A stretch of DNA of 64,000 nt from Haemophilus haemolyticus_M (GCF_003490935.1 NZ_QQGD01000001.1:186001-250000); one strand, 5' to 3'; counted from the stretch's first letter, positions 43,895 through 53,222 are shown. Numbers and translations: made by a program. Notes: generated from the sequence alone by a model not told the origin.

Positions 43895-44851
43895 ATGACC
43901 AGTTTCAAATTTAATCCACAAAATCCTTTCGATTGTTTTATTGTGCAAAGTGAATCCATGAAAAGTGCGGTAGAAAATGCGAAACGTTTTGCTATGTTTG
44001 ATGCGCCTTTATTAATTCAAGGTGAAACTGGGACTGGAAAAGATTTGTTGGCAAAAGCCTGCCATTATCAAAGTTTACGTCGTGATAAAAAATTTATTGC
44101 AGTAAACTGTGCGGGTTTGCCTGATGAAGATGCCGAAAGTGAAATGTTTGGTCGAAAAGTCGGAGACAGTGAAACCATCGGTTTTTTTGAATACGCGAAT
44201 GAGGGAACTGTATTACTAGATGGCATTGCAGAACTTTCATTGGGCTTGCAGGCTAAATTATTGCGTTTTTTAACGGATGGCTCTTTTCGTCGGGTGGGTG
44301 AAGAGAAGGAACATCATGCAAACGTACGAGTGATTTGCACATCACAGGTTCCACTTCATTTGCTTGTTGAGCAAGGCAAAGTTCGTGCTGATTTATTTCA
44401 TCGCTTAAATGTTCTCACTATTAATGTGCCTCCATTACGTGATCGCATTACAGATATTGAGCCACTGGCACAAGGTTTTTTACAGGAAATCAGTGAAGAA
44501 TTAAAAATTGCAAAACCAACTTTCGATAAAGATTTTCTTCTTTATTTGCAGAAATATGATTGGAAAGGGAATGTTCGTGAGCTTTATAACACTCTTTATC
44601 GTTCCTGCTCTCTGGTACAAGATAATCATTTAACTATCGAAAGTTTAAATCTTGCTCCGCCACAAAGTGCGGTAATTTCTTTGGATGAATTTGAAAATAA
44701 AACCTTAGATGAAATCATTAGTTCTTATGAGTCGCAAGTCCTAAAATTATTTTATGCAGAATATCCAAGTACGAGAAAATTAGCTCAACGTTTAGGCGTT
44801 TCCCATACTGCGATTGCGAATAAATTGAAACAATATGGGATTGGAAAATAA
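43895..44851 (+). CDS. tyrR: TyrR, short-form aromatic amino acid regulator
   Basis: 318 aa, whereas E. coli TyrR is 513 aa: the N-terminal ACT and PAS domains are missing, and the protein begins just before the AAA+ domain. Walker A is GETGTGKD (residues 43-50) and Walker B is TVLLDGIAEL. The sigma-54-contacting GAFTGA loop is absent, as in other TyrR proteins. A C-terminal FIS-type helix-turn-helix is at STRKLAQRLGVSHTAIANKL. The short form is, as I recall, normal in Haemophilus, where TyrR works as a tyrosine/ATP-responsive repressor. It is convergent with hflX. Confidence 0.93.
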   Translation: MTSFKFNPQNPFDCFIVQSESMKSAVENAKRFAMFDAPLLIQGETGTGKDLLAKACHYQSLRRDKKFIAVNCAGLPDEDAESEMFGRKVGDSETIGFFEYANEGTVLLDGIAELSLGLQAKLLRFLTDGSFRRVGEEKEHHANVRVICTSQVPLHLLVEQGKVRADLFHRLNVLTINVPPLRDRITDIEPLAQGFLQEISEELKIAKPTFDKDFLLYLQKYDWKGNVRELYNTLYRSCSLVQDNHLTIESLNLAPPQSAVISLDEFENKTLDEIISSYESQVLKLFYAEYPSTRKLAQRLGVSHTAIANKLKQYGIGK

Positions 44852-44862
44852 TTTTCTATAAA

Positions 44863-46224
44863 TTAGGCATTGTCAGATTGTATTTTAATATCCGCTAATC
44901 TAGAAAATTGCTTACATAACTTTAACCACATAATTTTATCAATCTGTACGTCTAACAAGAACTCGCCTTGTTCCGAAATTTGTTCATGGCGTACACAATC
45001 AAGTTGATAAAAAGCATGGCGAAGTTTGCCTTCGTGTGGTTGTAAAATTAAAGAAAGAGAAAGTATCTCGTTTTTTAACCGCACTTTAATGGCTTCAAAC
45101 AATAAATGAATACCCAGCTCATCTTGCGCAGAGAGATAGACTGCAACAGGCTGATTTTCATCATTGTATTCGATATGCGGTGCAACATTTTCCAGCAAAT
45201 CAATTTTGTTATATACCAATAGAACAGGAACTTCTCCTGCACCAATTTCTTCTAGCACATCATTGACGGCATCGATATTTTCTTGTTTTCGCGAGTCAGC
45301 GGCATCAATGACATGGAGTAATAAGCTAGCTTCTACTGTTTCTTGTAAAGTCGATTTAAAGGCTGAAACAAGATCATGCGGAAGCTGTCGAACAAATCCT
45401 ACTGTATCCGCTAAAATTGCCGTACCCACATCTTGAATCTGTAATTTTCGTAAAGTGGGATCTAATGTTGCAAAAAGCTGATCTTCGGCATAAACCTCTG
45501 CATTGGTTAAGCGATTAAATAAGGTTGATTTTCCTGCATTGGTATAGCCAACAAGTGAAATCGTTGGAATGTCTGCTTTTTGGCGTGTTTGGCGATTTTG
45601 ATTGCGCTGTTTCTCCACTTTTGCTAAGCGATTTTGTAATTGAGAAATGCGCACTTTAATTAAGCGGCGATCTGTTTCTAACTGGGTTTCACCCGGTCCA
45701 CGTAATCCTACCGCGCCTTTTTGTTGATCTAAGCCTGTTTTGCGACGAACTAATCGAGTGGATAAGTGTTTTAGTTGCGCAAGTTCAACCTGTAATTTCC
45801 CCTCATGAGAGCGTGCTCGTTGGGCGAAAATATCTAAAATGACGCCAGTGCGATCGACCACTCGACAATGACATAAACTTTCTAAGTTACGTGTTTGTGC
45901 TGGGGTTAATTGATGGTTAAAAAGCACAACATCAGCATTATGTGATTGCACCGCATCTGCAATTTCTTGAGCTTTTCCCTCACCTACAAAATATTTAGCT
46001 TGAGGAGTGTTACGGCTTGTAGTGATAGTATCTAATACATCCACATTGGCAGAATCAGCGAGTAGCAAAAACTCTTGTAGATCATCAGTGTTTTTATCTT
46101 GCGCAAAGAAAACGTGAACCACGATGGCGGTATCACGCATTTTTTCAGATTGTTGGGATGAAGAAAGTGCGGTTGAAATTTCCTGAGAATTTCCAACCGC
46201 ACTTAATAAATATTGATTATCCAT
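44863..46224 (-). CDS. hflX: HflX, ribosome-splitting GTPase
   Basis: 453 aa. The N-terminal HflX domain (VDRTGVILDIFAQRARSHEGK, GLRGPGETQLETDRR) is followed by an Obg-like G domain with GYTNAGKST (G1), DTVGFVRQLP (G3) and VYNKIDL (G4). HflX splits or rescues stalled ribosomes. It is fourteen bases after hfq, preserving the hfq-hflX order of E. coli. The first 25 codons contain an inverted uptake-signal pair (46165-46204), which may account for part of the extra N-terminal length against E. coli (426 aa). Confidence 0.96.
   Translation of the reverse strand: MDNQYLLSAVGNSQEISTALSSSQQSEKMRDTAIVVHVFFAQDKNTDDLQEFLLLADSANVDVLDTITTSRNTPQAKYFVGEGKAQEIADAVQSHNADVVLFNHQLTPAQTRNLESLCHCRVVDRTGVILDIFAQRARSHEGKLQVELAQLKHLSTRLVRRKTGLDQQKGAVGLRGPGETQLETDRRLIKVRISQLQNRLAKVEKQRNQNRQTRQKADIPTISLVGYTNAGKSTLFNRLTNAEVYAEDQLFATLDPTLRKLQIQDVGTAILADTVGFVRQLPHDLVSAFKSTLQETVEASLLLHVIDAADSRKQENIDAVNDVLEEIGAGEVPVLLVYNKIDLLENVAPHIEYNDENQPVAVYLSAQDELGIHLLFEAIKVRLKNEILSLSLILQPHEGKLRHAFYQLDCVRHEQISEQGEFLLDVQIDKIMWLKLCKQFSRLADIKIQSDNA
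46165..46204. repeat. Inverted uptake-signal pair in the hflX 5' coding region
   Basis: AAGTGCGGTTG (46165-46175) and CAACCGCACTT (46194-46204): an 11-bp stem with an 18-nt loop within about 20 codons of the hflX start, coding for LLSAVGNSQEISTALS. It could affect translation initiation of hflX. Confidence 0.85.
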
Positions 46225-46238
46225 TGATGGAGCTGTGA

Positions 46239-46514
46239 TTATTCTGCTTGAGTTTCCACGCTTTCAACGGCTTCAGGTGTTGCTACATGATGGCTGCTAT
46301 TGTGATGAGAAACAGAGCGCGCAGGCACAACAGTTGAAATTGCGTGTTTATATACCATTTGGTTCACAGTGTTTTTTAATAAAATCACAAATTGATCGAA
46401 TGATTCAATTTGACCTTGAAGTTTGATTCCGTTTACAAGGTAGATTGATACAGGAATGCGTTCGCGACGAAGCGCATTTAAATAAGGATCTTGTAAAGAT
46501 TGTCCTTTTGCCAT
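46239..46514 (-). CDS. hfq: Hfq, RNA chaperone
   Basis: 91 aa from ATG 46514 (MAKGQSLQDPYLNALRRERI); a longer in-frame reading upstream has no family support. The Sm1 and Sm2 motifs are seen in VSIYLVNGIKLQGQIESFDQF and YKHAISTVVPAR, with the Q8 and YKHA residues that bind uridine and the proximal pore. The C-terminal tail is short and His/Ser-rich. Hexameric Hfq pairs small RNAs with mRNAs. It lies between rluC and hflX on the same strand. Confidence 0.98.
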   Translation of the reverse strand: MAKGQSLQDPYLNALRRERIPVSIYLVNGIKLQGQIESFDQFVILLKNTVNQMVYKHAISTVVPARSVSHHNSSHHVATPEAVESVETQAE

Positions 46515-46605
46515 TTTGCTATCCTTTGTTGTCGTTATTATGAAATTTTGGTGATAGAAACGAGTTGTCTCCGCGCGCAAGTGTAGCAATAAACACAAAT
46601 GTTGT

Positions 46606-47574
46606 CTATTTGCTTTCCCGTAACTTTTGCAAAATTGCTTTCATTTTATGATCTAGTGGTGCATTGAAGCGCAGTGTTTCGCCATTTTTAGGGTGCTCAA
46701 ATCGAATTGAAAAGGCATGCAAGAACAAACGGTTCAATCCTAATTCGCTCATTTGTTTATCAAAATCTTTATCACCGTATTTATCATCTAATGCAATGGG
46801 ATGTCCGGCATATTGTGTATGTACACGAATTTGATGTGTTCGCCCTGTGACTGGCGATGCTTTTACAAGTGTAGCATTTGTATAGCGTTCTTCAATGCTA
46901 AATCGGGTTTCAGATGGTTTGCCTTGCTCGCTGACACGCACAATACGCTCGCCGCTGGATAATTCATTTTTCAAAAGAGGGGCCTGAACAACTTTTACAT
47001 GGGATTGCCATTGCCCACGTACTAACGCTAAATAATCTTTTTGAACGGTTTTTACGCGAAGTTGTTCGTGCAAATTGCGTAATGCTGAACGTTTTTTCGC
47101 AATTAATAAAATGCCTGATGTATCGCGATCCAAACGATGAACCAATTCTAAAAAGCGCGCTTCTGGACGTAGTGCTCGTAAGGCTTCAATCACCCCAAAA
47201 TTTAAACCACTTCCACCATGCACAGCGATTCCTGAAGGTTTATTTAAAACAATCAAGCAATCATCTTCAAATAAAATTTGGTTTTCAAGTGCGGCGACTT
47301 TATTGAGATTTTTGGAAATCGATGCGTCGTTTTTTTCAGCCACACGCACTGGTGGAATGCGAACGATATCACCTGTTTGCAATTTATACTCTGGCTTAAT
47401 ACGGCCTTTATTTACCCGCACTTCACCTTTACGCACAATGCGATAAATTAAACTTTTAGGCACACCTTTGAGTTTTGCTAATAAATAATTATCGATACGT
47501 TGGCCGCTTTCATCTTCACTAATTGTCAGCATTTTTACTGATGAATTAATGATTTTTTCGTTTTGTTCTGTCAT
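46606..47574 (-). CDS. rluC: RluC, 23S rRNA pseudouridine synthase
   Basis: 322 aa: S4 domain (GQRIDNYLLAKLKGVPKSLIYRIVRKGEVRVN) and RluA-type catalytic domain with HRLDRDTSGILLIAKK. RluC modifies positions 955, 2504 and 2580 of 23S rRNA in E. coli. It is divergent from rne, the same pairing as in E. coli, which supports RluC rather than another paralogue. RHQIRVHTQYAGHPIALDDKYG is another family signature. Confidence 0.94.
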   Translation of the reverse strand: MTEQNEKIINSSVKMLTISEDESGQRIDNYLLAKLKGVPKSLIYRIVRKGEVRVNKGRIKPEYKLQTGDIVRIPPVRVAEKNDASISKNLNKVAALENQILFEDDCLIVLNKPSGIAVHGGSGLNFGVIEALRALRPEARFLELVHRLDRDTSGILLIAKKRSALRNLHEQLRVKTVQKDYLALVRGQWQSHVKVVQAPLLKNELSSGERIVRVSEQGKPSETRFSIEERYTNATLVKASPVTGRTHQIRVHTQYAGHPIALDDKYGDKDFDKQMSELGLNRLFLHAFSIRFEHPKNGETLRFNAPLDHKMKAILQKLRESK

Positions 47575-47984
47575 CTTTTTTCCTTTTGAAAATTGGCGCG
47601 AATCATATCACAAAGGCGCTATTAACGTAACTCTATGAACGTAATATTCACCTTGCTAATTAATCGTTTTCTATGGATAATAGAGCGTCTTTTTGCGCCT
47701 AAGAATTTGCGTAAAAAAGGATAAGTTTTGTTGGTGAAAACTCAATGCGGCAATCGGCATAAGACATTGATAATCAACATTTTTCTTAAAATAAATTAGC
47801 CGCTTGCAACGCGTGCGGAATATCGCGTTGTTTTATAAAGCAAATGTTTATGCTTAATAACGTTATCAATGCACCCAGCAACATACAGTCGTGAGATTGA
47901 CTGGCGCGAGAAACACGAGGTCGATAACGAAGCAAAGTGCGGTTTATTTTGAGGTCTTTTAAAAATTTAATAAGAGAATTGACA
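47575..47984 (+). promoter_or_regulatory. rne promoter and long 5' leader
   Basis: This 410-bp region between divergent rluC and rne has no ORF. In gammaproteobacteria the rne mRNA has a long structured 5' UTR through which RNase E regulates its own synthesis (Rfam rne5 family). Likely structured pieces are visible, such as CCGCTTGCAACGCGTGCGG near 47801-47819. I cannot fold it reliably by eye. An uptake signal (47935) sits near its 3' end. Confidence 0.5.
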
Positions 47985-50798
47985 ATGAAAAGAATGTTAA
48001 TTAATGCGACTCAAAAAGAAGAGTTGCGTGTAGCGCTTGTTGATGGACAGCGCTTATTTGACCTGGATATTGAAAGCCCAGGACATGAGCAAAAAAAAGC
48101 GAATATCTACAAAGGGAAAATTACTCGCGTTGAGCCAAGCTTAGAAGCGGCTTTTGTAGATTATGGTGCAGAACGTCATGGTTTTTTGCCATTAAAAGAA
48201 ATTTCTCGTGAATATTTTCCCGATGATTATGTTTTCCAAGGTCGTCCGAATATTCGCGATATCTTGAACGAAGGCCAAGAAGTTATCGTTCAAGTTAATA
48301 AAGAAGAACGCGGAAATAAAGGCGCAGCCTTAACCACTTTCGTTTCTCTTGCGGGTAGTTATTTGGTTATTATGCCAAATAATCCGCGTGCCGGTGGGAT
48401 CTCTCGTCGCATCGAAGGAGATGAGCGTACTGAATTAAAAGAGGCATTAAGTTCATTAGATGTGCCTGAAGGCGTGGGATTGATTGTTCGTACTGCAGGT
48501 GTGGGTAAATCTCCAGAAGAGTTGCAGTGGGACTTAAAAGTTTTACTTCACCATTGGGAAGCGATTAAACAAGCATCTCAAAATCGTCCAGCACCTTTCT
48601 TGATTCACCAAGAAAGTGATGTAATTGTACGTGCTATTCGTGATTATTTGCGCCGAGATATTGGTGAGATCCTTATTGATAGCCCGAAAGTGTTTGAAAA
48701 AGCAAAAGAGCATATCAAACTTGTTCGCCCAGATTTCATCAATCGCGTGAAACTTTATCAAGGTGAAGTGCCTCTTTTCAGCCACTATCAGATCGAATCT
48801 CAAATTGAGTCAGCATTCCAACGTGAAGTGCGTTTACCTTCTGGCGGTTCAATCGTTATTGATGTAACCGAAGCATTAACCGCTATTGATATTAACTCCG
48901 CGCGTTCTACTCGTGGTGGCGATATTGAAGAAACGGCATTAAATACTAACCTTGAAGCGGCAGATGAAATTGCGCGTCAATTACGTTTGCGTGACTTAGG
49001 TGGTTTAGTTGTTATCGATTTCATTGATATGACGCCAGTTCGTCACCAACGTGAAGTGGAAAATCGTATTCGTGATGCCGTTCGCCAAGATCGTGCTCGC
49101 ATTCAAATTAGCCGCATTTCTCGTTTCGGTTTGTTAGAAATGTCGCGTCAGCGTTTAAGTCCTTCATTAGGTGAGTCTTCACATCACATTTGTCCTCGTT
49201 GTCAAGGAACAGGTAAAGTGCGTGATAACGAATCTCTTTCCTTGTCTATCTTGCGTTTAATCGAGGAAGAAGCGTTAAAAGAAAACACCAAGCAAGTGCA
49301 TACGATTGTGCCTGTACAAATTGCTTCTTATCTTCTTAACGAAAAACGTAAAGCAATTAGCAATATTGAAAAACGTCACAATGTAGATGTTATTGTTGCG
49401 CCAAATGAAGCAATGGAAACACCGCACTTTAGCGTTTTCCGCTTACGCGATGGCGAAGAGGTAAATGAATTGAGCTATAACTTAGCGAAAATTCACTGTG
49501 AGAAAGATGAAAGCACTGAGGAATCTCTTGTTTCTCGTAATGTGGAAACAACAGTTGTTGCTGAACAACCTGCCGTTGAAAGTGCGGCAGTGGCGCTTTC
49601 TATTTCTGAAGCTGCTCCGACTCCAGTTGAGCGTAAATCGAATGAACCGTCTTTGTTAGCGAAAATTATCGCGAAGATTAAAGGATTGTTTGCTTCTGAA
49701 TCCGAAGAAAATAAACTAAAAAATAACCGCACTTCGCGCAATTCTAATCGTAATCAACGTCGTCCACAGGATCGTCGAACTTCTCGTCGTCCACGTTCTG
49801 AAAATAACGAAACGGAAAGAACCGAAGAACAAGTTCGTAATATTCGTGAGCGTAATCAACGCCGTCCGCGCCGTAACTTAGTGGAAGAAAGTATCGCTGA
49901 AAGTGCGGTAAATTCTACACCGGTTTTTGAGGCTCAAGATGAAAAAACTGAGCAAGTGACTCAACGTCGTCAACGTCGTGATTTACGTAAACGCGTGCGT
50001 GTTGAAGATAATGAGATGGCTGTTGAAAATAACGAAAGCATTATTGAACAAATGCCAGAAATGGATGTTGTCTCAGTTCAAGCCGTTCAAGATGATGAAA
50101 AACCAGCTCGTCAAAACCAAGAACGTTCTGAACGTCAAGATCGTCAACGTCGCACTCCACGTCATTTACGAGCAGCGAATAATCAACGTCGTCGCCGTCA
50201 TCAAGAGCCAAAATCACCAATGCCATTATTTGCTGCAGTGGCTTCACCTGAATTGGCAAGTGGAAAAGCTTGGGTGGACTATTCAACAGTGAACACTCCG
50301 AAAGAAAATAATTTCTTATCTGTGGATGAATTGCTTGAGCAAGAAAAAACTAAAAAAGGTTTTATCACGCCAGCAATGGGGATTGTGGTTGAAGAAAAAT
50401 CTCTTGAAGTAAAACCAGCATTAGATTTTATTACTCAGCCAGCCAACGAATCTGTACAGAAAAAAGTACAAGAATCTTTAGAGCGTTTAAATTCTCATAA
50501 ACCTCAAGAGATTGTTGAGTCTATTGAAGCAACGATTGCTGTAAATGAGTCTGAAACTGTAAATGAACCAGCCTTTGTTCGTACTTATGAGTTTAATGGG
50601 CGTTTAGGTACCATTTCTTCAGTTGCTCATACAAAAGCAGAGATGACTTTGGCGAAAGCGAGTGATGAAATGCCAGAAACTTTCCCAATTATTGAATGGC
50701 AAGATTCTCGCTATTATTTTTACGGTAAAGGGGCAGCAGGACATCATTGTGCGATTAGCCATGTATATTCTGAGCCTACCCGAGCTAAATCAGAGTAA
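47985..50798 (+). CDS. rne: RNase E, essential endoribonuclease
   Basis: 937 aa from ATG 47985 (MKRMLINATQKEELRVALVD). The N-terminal catalytic half has the S1 domain (about 35-125), the catalytic aspartates in IDVTEALTAIDINSARST and GGLVVIDFIDM, and the Zn-link CPRCQGTG that forms the tetramer. The C-terminal half is a low-complexity Arg/Glu-rich region (RNSNRNQRRPQDRRTSRR and others) that in E. coli binds RNA and scaffolds the degradosome. Upstream extension to GTG 47937 would use uptake-signal sequence and is unlikely. A terminator follows. Confidence 0.96.
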   Translation: MKRMLINATQKEELRVALVDGQRLFDLDIESPGHEQKKANIYKGKITRVEPSLEAAFVDYGAERHGFLPLKEISREYFPDDYVFQGRPNIRDILNEGQEVIVQVNKEERGNKGAALTTFVSLAGSYLVIMPNNPRAGGISRRIEGDERTELKEALSSLDVPEGVGLIVRTAGVGKSPEELQWDLKVLLHHWEAIKQASQNRPAPFLIHQESDVIVRAIRDYLRRDIGEILIDSPKVFEKAKEHIKLVRPDFINRVKLYQGEVPLFSHYQIESQIESAFQREVRLPSGGSIVIDVTEALTAIDINSARSTRGGDIEETALNTNLEAADEIARQLRLRDLGGLVVIDFIDMTPVRHQREVENRIRDAVRQDRARIQISRISRFGLLEMSRQRLSPSLGESSHHICPRCQGTGKVRDNESLSLSILRLIEEEALKENTKQVHTIVPVQIASYLLNEKRKAISNIEKRHNVDVIVAPNEAMETPHFSVFRLRDGEEVNELSYNLAKIHCEKDESTEESLVSRNVETTVVAEQPAVESAAVALSISEAAPTPVERKSNEPSLLAKIIAKIKGLFASESEENKLKNNRTSRNSNRNQRRPQDRRTSRRPRSENNETERTEEQVRNIRERNQRRPRRNLVEESIAESAVNSTPVFEAQDEKTEQVTQRRQRRDLRKRVRVEDNEMAVENNESIIEQMPEMDVVSVQAVQDDEKPARQNQERSERQDRQRRTPRHLRAANNQRRRRHQEPKSPMPLFAAVASPELASGKAWVDYSTVNTPKENNFLSVDELLEQEKTKKGFITPAMGIVVEEKSLEVKPALDFITQPANESVQKKVQESLERLNSHKPQEIVESIEATIAVNESETVNEPAFVRTYEFNGRLGTISSVAHTKAEMTLAKASDEMPETFPIIEWQDSRYYFYGKGAAGHHCAISHVYSEPTRAKSE

Positions 50799-50814
50799 TC
50801 TAAAATAAAAAATT

Positions 50815-50850
50815 AGAATTGGCGTGATGTTTATTACGTCAATTCTTTTT
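50815..50850 (+). terminator. rne terminator
   Basis: 11-bp stem AGAATTGGCGT (50815-50825) / ACGTCAATTCT (50836-50846) with one G-T pair, followed by TTTTATTTTT. Confidence 0.82.
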
Positions 50851-50903
50851 ATTTTTGGAGTGCAGTAAAAATAATCACTTGATAAAAACGAGATGATTTC
50901 TGC

Positions 50904-50932
50904 TTGACGGTCTTTCTCAAAAAACGTATTAT
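50904..50932 (+). promoter_or_regulatory. tRNA-Ser promoter
   Basis: TTGACG (50904-50909), 17-bp spacer, TATTAT (50927-50932), then a GC-rich discriminator (GCGTGCGC) typical of stringently controlled stable-RNA promoters. Confidence 0.78.
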
Positions 50933-50950
50933 GCGTGCGCATTAAATCAC

Positions 50951-51040
50951 GGAGGAATGGTCGAGTGGTTGAAGGCACCGGTCTTGAAAACCGGCGAGGG
51001 TTTACGCCCTCCTAGGGTTCGAATCCCTATTCCTCCGCCA
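50951..51040 (+). tRNA. serT: tRNA-Ser (anticodon TGA)
   Basis: 90 nt including the encoded CCA. The acceptor stem GGAGGAA pairs with TTCCTCC. The anticodon arm CCGGT-CTTGAAA-ACCGG gives anticodon TGA (reads UCA and other UCN codons). There is a long class II variable arm (GGGTTTACGCCC) and the T arm has GGTTCGAATCC. The large variable arm and anticodon leave no doubt about serine identity. Confidence 0.97.
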
Positions 51041-51091
51041 TCAACCTTTCAAAGTTAACTAACTCGAGAGAATTAGTTTTTCTATTTCTAA

Positions 51092-51679
51092 TCATCTATT
51101 TTCCGTATTTTCACGGTTTTCTAATTCTTCCTTAAACACCAAATATTCTTCTAAAAGATCGATTGCATCCTGGCATTTCTGTTGACGTTTTTTATAACCT
51201 TCTGCAAGTTGAGCATAACGTATTTTTTCATCATTATTTTTTTCTGCCTGTGCTAAATCTTTATGTTGTTGATAAAGCTTATTCAAGCGTTCTAATGCTT
51301 CATAGTATTTTTCCAACCGTTCTCTTGGTGGTAATTTATGAATGCTATGTTGAGATTTTTGAATGGTTTGTTTCGTTGTTGTTTGGGGGGCTGTTTGGTG
51401 AGTATTCTTGCGAGTTAAAGCTTCTGAAAGAACGGAACATTGAGCGAGTAAACGCTCTGCCAGAAAATTATAGTAATTAAGATCGTTAGATTCTAATGTC
51501 TTTATTCTATCTAGCGTTTGATTGATTTCATTTAGATAAAAGGAAACATTCTGTCCATGTTCACTGAACAAAGTGCGGTCAAATTTGGCGAAGATTTTTT
51601 CTTCTCGTTTTGATAAATGAGCTTGATAAAGTTGCTGAACTTTTTGATCTAAGATCTGGATAAGTTGTTGAATGGTCAT
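51092..51679 (-). CDS. priC: PriC-like primosomal replication protein N''
   Basis: 195 aa from ATG 51679; the upstream in-frame extension would run through a terminator and the next gene. It is alpha-helical and rich in Lys/Gln/Glu. LLAQCSVLSEAL and LPPRERLEKYYEALERLN match PriC as I remember it from E. coli (LPPRERL.KYYEAL). PriC loads the replicative helicase with Rep at stalled forks. The only candidate ribosome site, GGGGGA, lies inside the terminator hairpin of the gene upstream. The identification is by motif resemblance. Confidence 0.82.
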   Translation of the reverse strand: MTIQQLIQILDQKVQQLYQAHLSKREEKIFAKFDRTLFSEHGQNVSFYLNEINQTLDRIKTLESNDLNYYNFLAERLLAQCSVLSEALTRKNTHQTAPQTTTKQTIQKSQHSIHKLPPRERLEKYYEALERLNKLYQQHKDLAQAEKNNDEKIRYAQLAEGYKKRQQKCQDAIDLLEEYLVFKEELENRENTENR

Positions 51680-51683
51680 AAAA

Positions 51684-51704
51684 AATCCCCCAAGTCGGGG
51701 GATT
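51684..51704 (-). terminator. yuiF terminator overlapping the priC translation start
   Basis: On the minus strand AATCCCCC, loop GACTT, GGGGGATT, then T6 and directly ATG of priC. An 8-bp GC-rich stem with a T run is a classic intrinsic terminator. Its 3' arm GGGGGA is also placed at ribosome-site distance from priC. Confidence 0.88.
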
Positions 51705-51711
51705 ATAATCG

Positions 51712-53064
51712 TTAAAGGTACATTGCTGCAATCCAGCCAAACGCTAATAATGGAATATTGTAGTGTAGGAAAGTGGGTACAACAGAATCCCAAATGTGGT
51801 CGTGTTTACCATCCATATTTAAACCTGATGTTGGACCTAAGGTGGAGTCAGATGCTGGGGAGCCAGCGTCTCCTAATGCAGCCGCAACACCAACGATTGA
51901 AACGGTGGCTAATGGTGAGAAACCAAAAGATAAACAAAGTGGCACGTAGATAGAAGCAATGATTGGTACAGTTGAGAATGACGACCCAATTCCCATTGTA
52001 ATCAACAATCCGACCAGTAACATTAAGAATGCGGCTAAACCTTTACTTTGAATCGCACCATTACTTAAGCTTTGAACTAAATCTGTTACACCCGTTGTTG
52101 CATTAATCACATTAGCAAAACCAGATGCCGCAATCATAACAAATCCAATCATTGCCATTAAACGTAAACCTTGTTGGAAAATATCGTTACTTTCTTTCAA
52201 TTTGAAAATGCCAAATATTGCGAAAATGACTATCCCAACTAAACCACCAATAATGGTTGAACTTGTCACTAATTGTGTTGCGAAGGTCGCTACAATGGCG
52301 ATTAAACTTGCAGTGATTTGTTTTGGTTTTATGTTTGCGATGTGTGCTTCAATTTCTTTTGTGGTTGGCTCTTGAATAGTCACATCATATTCTCTTGGTT
52401 TGCGATAAGTGATGAATATTGCGGTGAGCAACCCTAAAATCATACCAATTACGGGCAATAACATCGCGAGGGATACCTGAGCTACATTTGTTTGTAAACC
52501 AAGAGCAGCACCTGCTTGATTGATATTTTTGACCAAAATACTTTCGATAAAAATTTTACCAAAGCCAACAGGAAGTAACATATAAGTTGCCGTTAAGCCG
52601 AATGTAAGTACACAGGTTACAGCGCGACGGTCTATTTTTAGACGATTAAAAATAGAAAGTAACGGCGGCACGACGATTGGAATAAAAGCAATGTGTACAG
52701 GAAGTAAGTTCTGTGAAGAAATGGCGAATAATACCAATACACCAAAAATTAAATATTTAAACCAGGTTAAATTGCTGGAACTTGGAGTTTTATTCATTTT
52801 AGTGATGATCTTATAGGCAATTAAGTCGGTAATACCTGATTTAGAAATCGCAATCGCGAACGCACCAAGCATTGCATAGTTCATCGCTACTTCAGCACCG
52901 CCACCTAAGCCGCCTGTAAAGGTTTCGATGGTTTTAGTTAAGCCTAAATTACCGATAAATCCTGCGGTAAGCGCAGCAATCACCAGTGCGATAATAACGT
53001 TGATGCGTAGCAAACTTAGTGCCAGCAAAACGATGATTGAGATAACAACAGGGTTTGATAACAT
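51712..53064 (-). CDS. yuiF: YuiF-type Na+/H+ antiporter-family permease, probable histidine transporter
   Basis: 450 aa with about 11-12 membrane helices in the Na+/H+ antiporter family (NhaC-like, YuiF group). Conserved glycine-rich helices such as GDAGSPASDSTLGPTSGL near the C-terminus are typical of this ion-transporter superfamily. Family annotation would call it an Na+/H+ antiporter. However, a complete histidine attenuator lies upstream, and I recall comparative-genomic proposals that YuiF proteins carry histidine. I therefore infer histidine uptake. The ribosome site is AAGGA. It ends in the terminator shared with the priC start. Confidence 0.8.
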   Translation of the reverse strand: MLSNPVVISIIVLLALSLLRINVIIALVIAALTAGFIGNLGLTKTIETFTGGLGGGAEVAMNYAMLGAFAIAISKSGITDLIAYKIITKMNKTPSSSNLTWFKYLIFGVLVLFAISSQNLLPVHIAFIPIVVPPLLSIFNRLKIDRRAVTCVLTFGLTATYMLLPVGFGKIFIESILVKNINQAGAALGLQTNVAQVSLAMLLPVIGMILGLLTAIFITYRKPREYDVTIQEPTTKEIEAHIANIKPKQITASLIAIVATFATQLVTSSTIIGGLVGIVIFAIFGIFKLKESNDIFQQGLRLMAMIGFVMIAASGFANVINATTGVTDLVQSLSNGAIQSKGLAAFLMLLVGLLITMGIGSSFSTVPIIASIYVPLCLSFGFSPLATVSIVGVAAALGDAGSPASDSTLGPTSGLNMDGKHDHIWDSVVPTFLHYNIPLLAFGWIAAMYL

Positions 53065-53167
53065 TGTGTTTTTCCTTGTAAATTAAATGATGAATACTTT
53101 ACTTTAAAATTTGTATTTGTTGAACAAATAATAACGCTAAATTAATGCCTCCTATATCATAAATAAA

Positions 53168-53200
53168 ACAAAACCCCTCGAAAGTCGCCTTCCGAGGGGT
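53168..53200 (-). terminator. Histidine attenuator: terminator hairpin
   Basis: On the minus strand ACCCCTCGGAAG (53200-53189) pairs with CTTTCGAGGGGT (53184-53173): 12 bp with one G-T, closed by a GCGA tetraloop and followed by TTTGTTTTATTT. It lies about 105 nt before the yuiF start. Confidence 0.92.
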
Positions 53201-53222
53201 AAGATTTTTATTATCCTGTCAG

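Noticed and set aside
47937..47984. GTG start for RNase E
   Set aside because: The GTG is part of an uptake-signal core, and the family N-terminus begins MKRMLIN at 47985.
51680..51793. 38-residue extension of PriC
   Set aside because: It would be translated through a terminator hairpin and the last codons of yuiF in another frame; no ribosome site is present.
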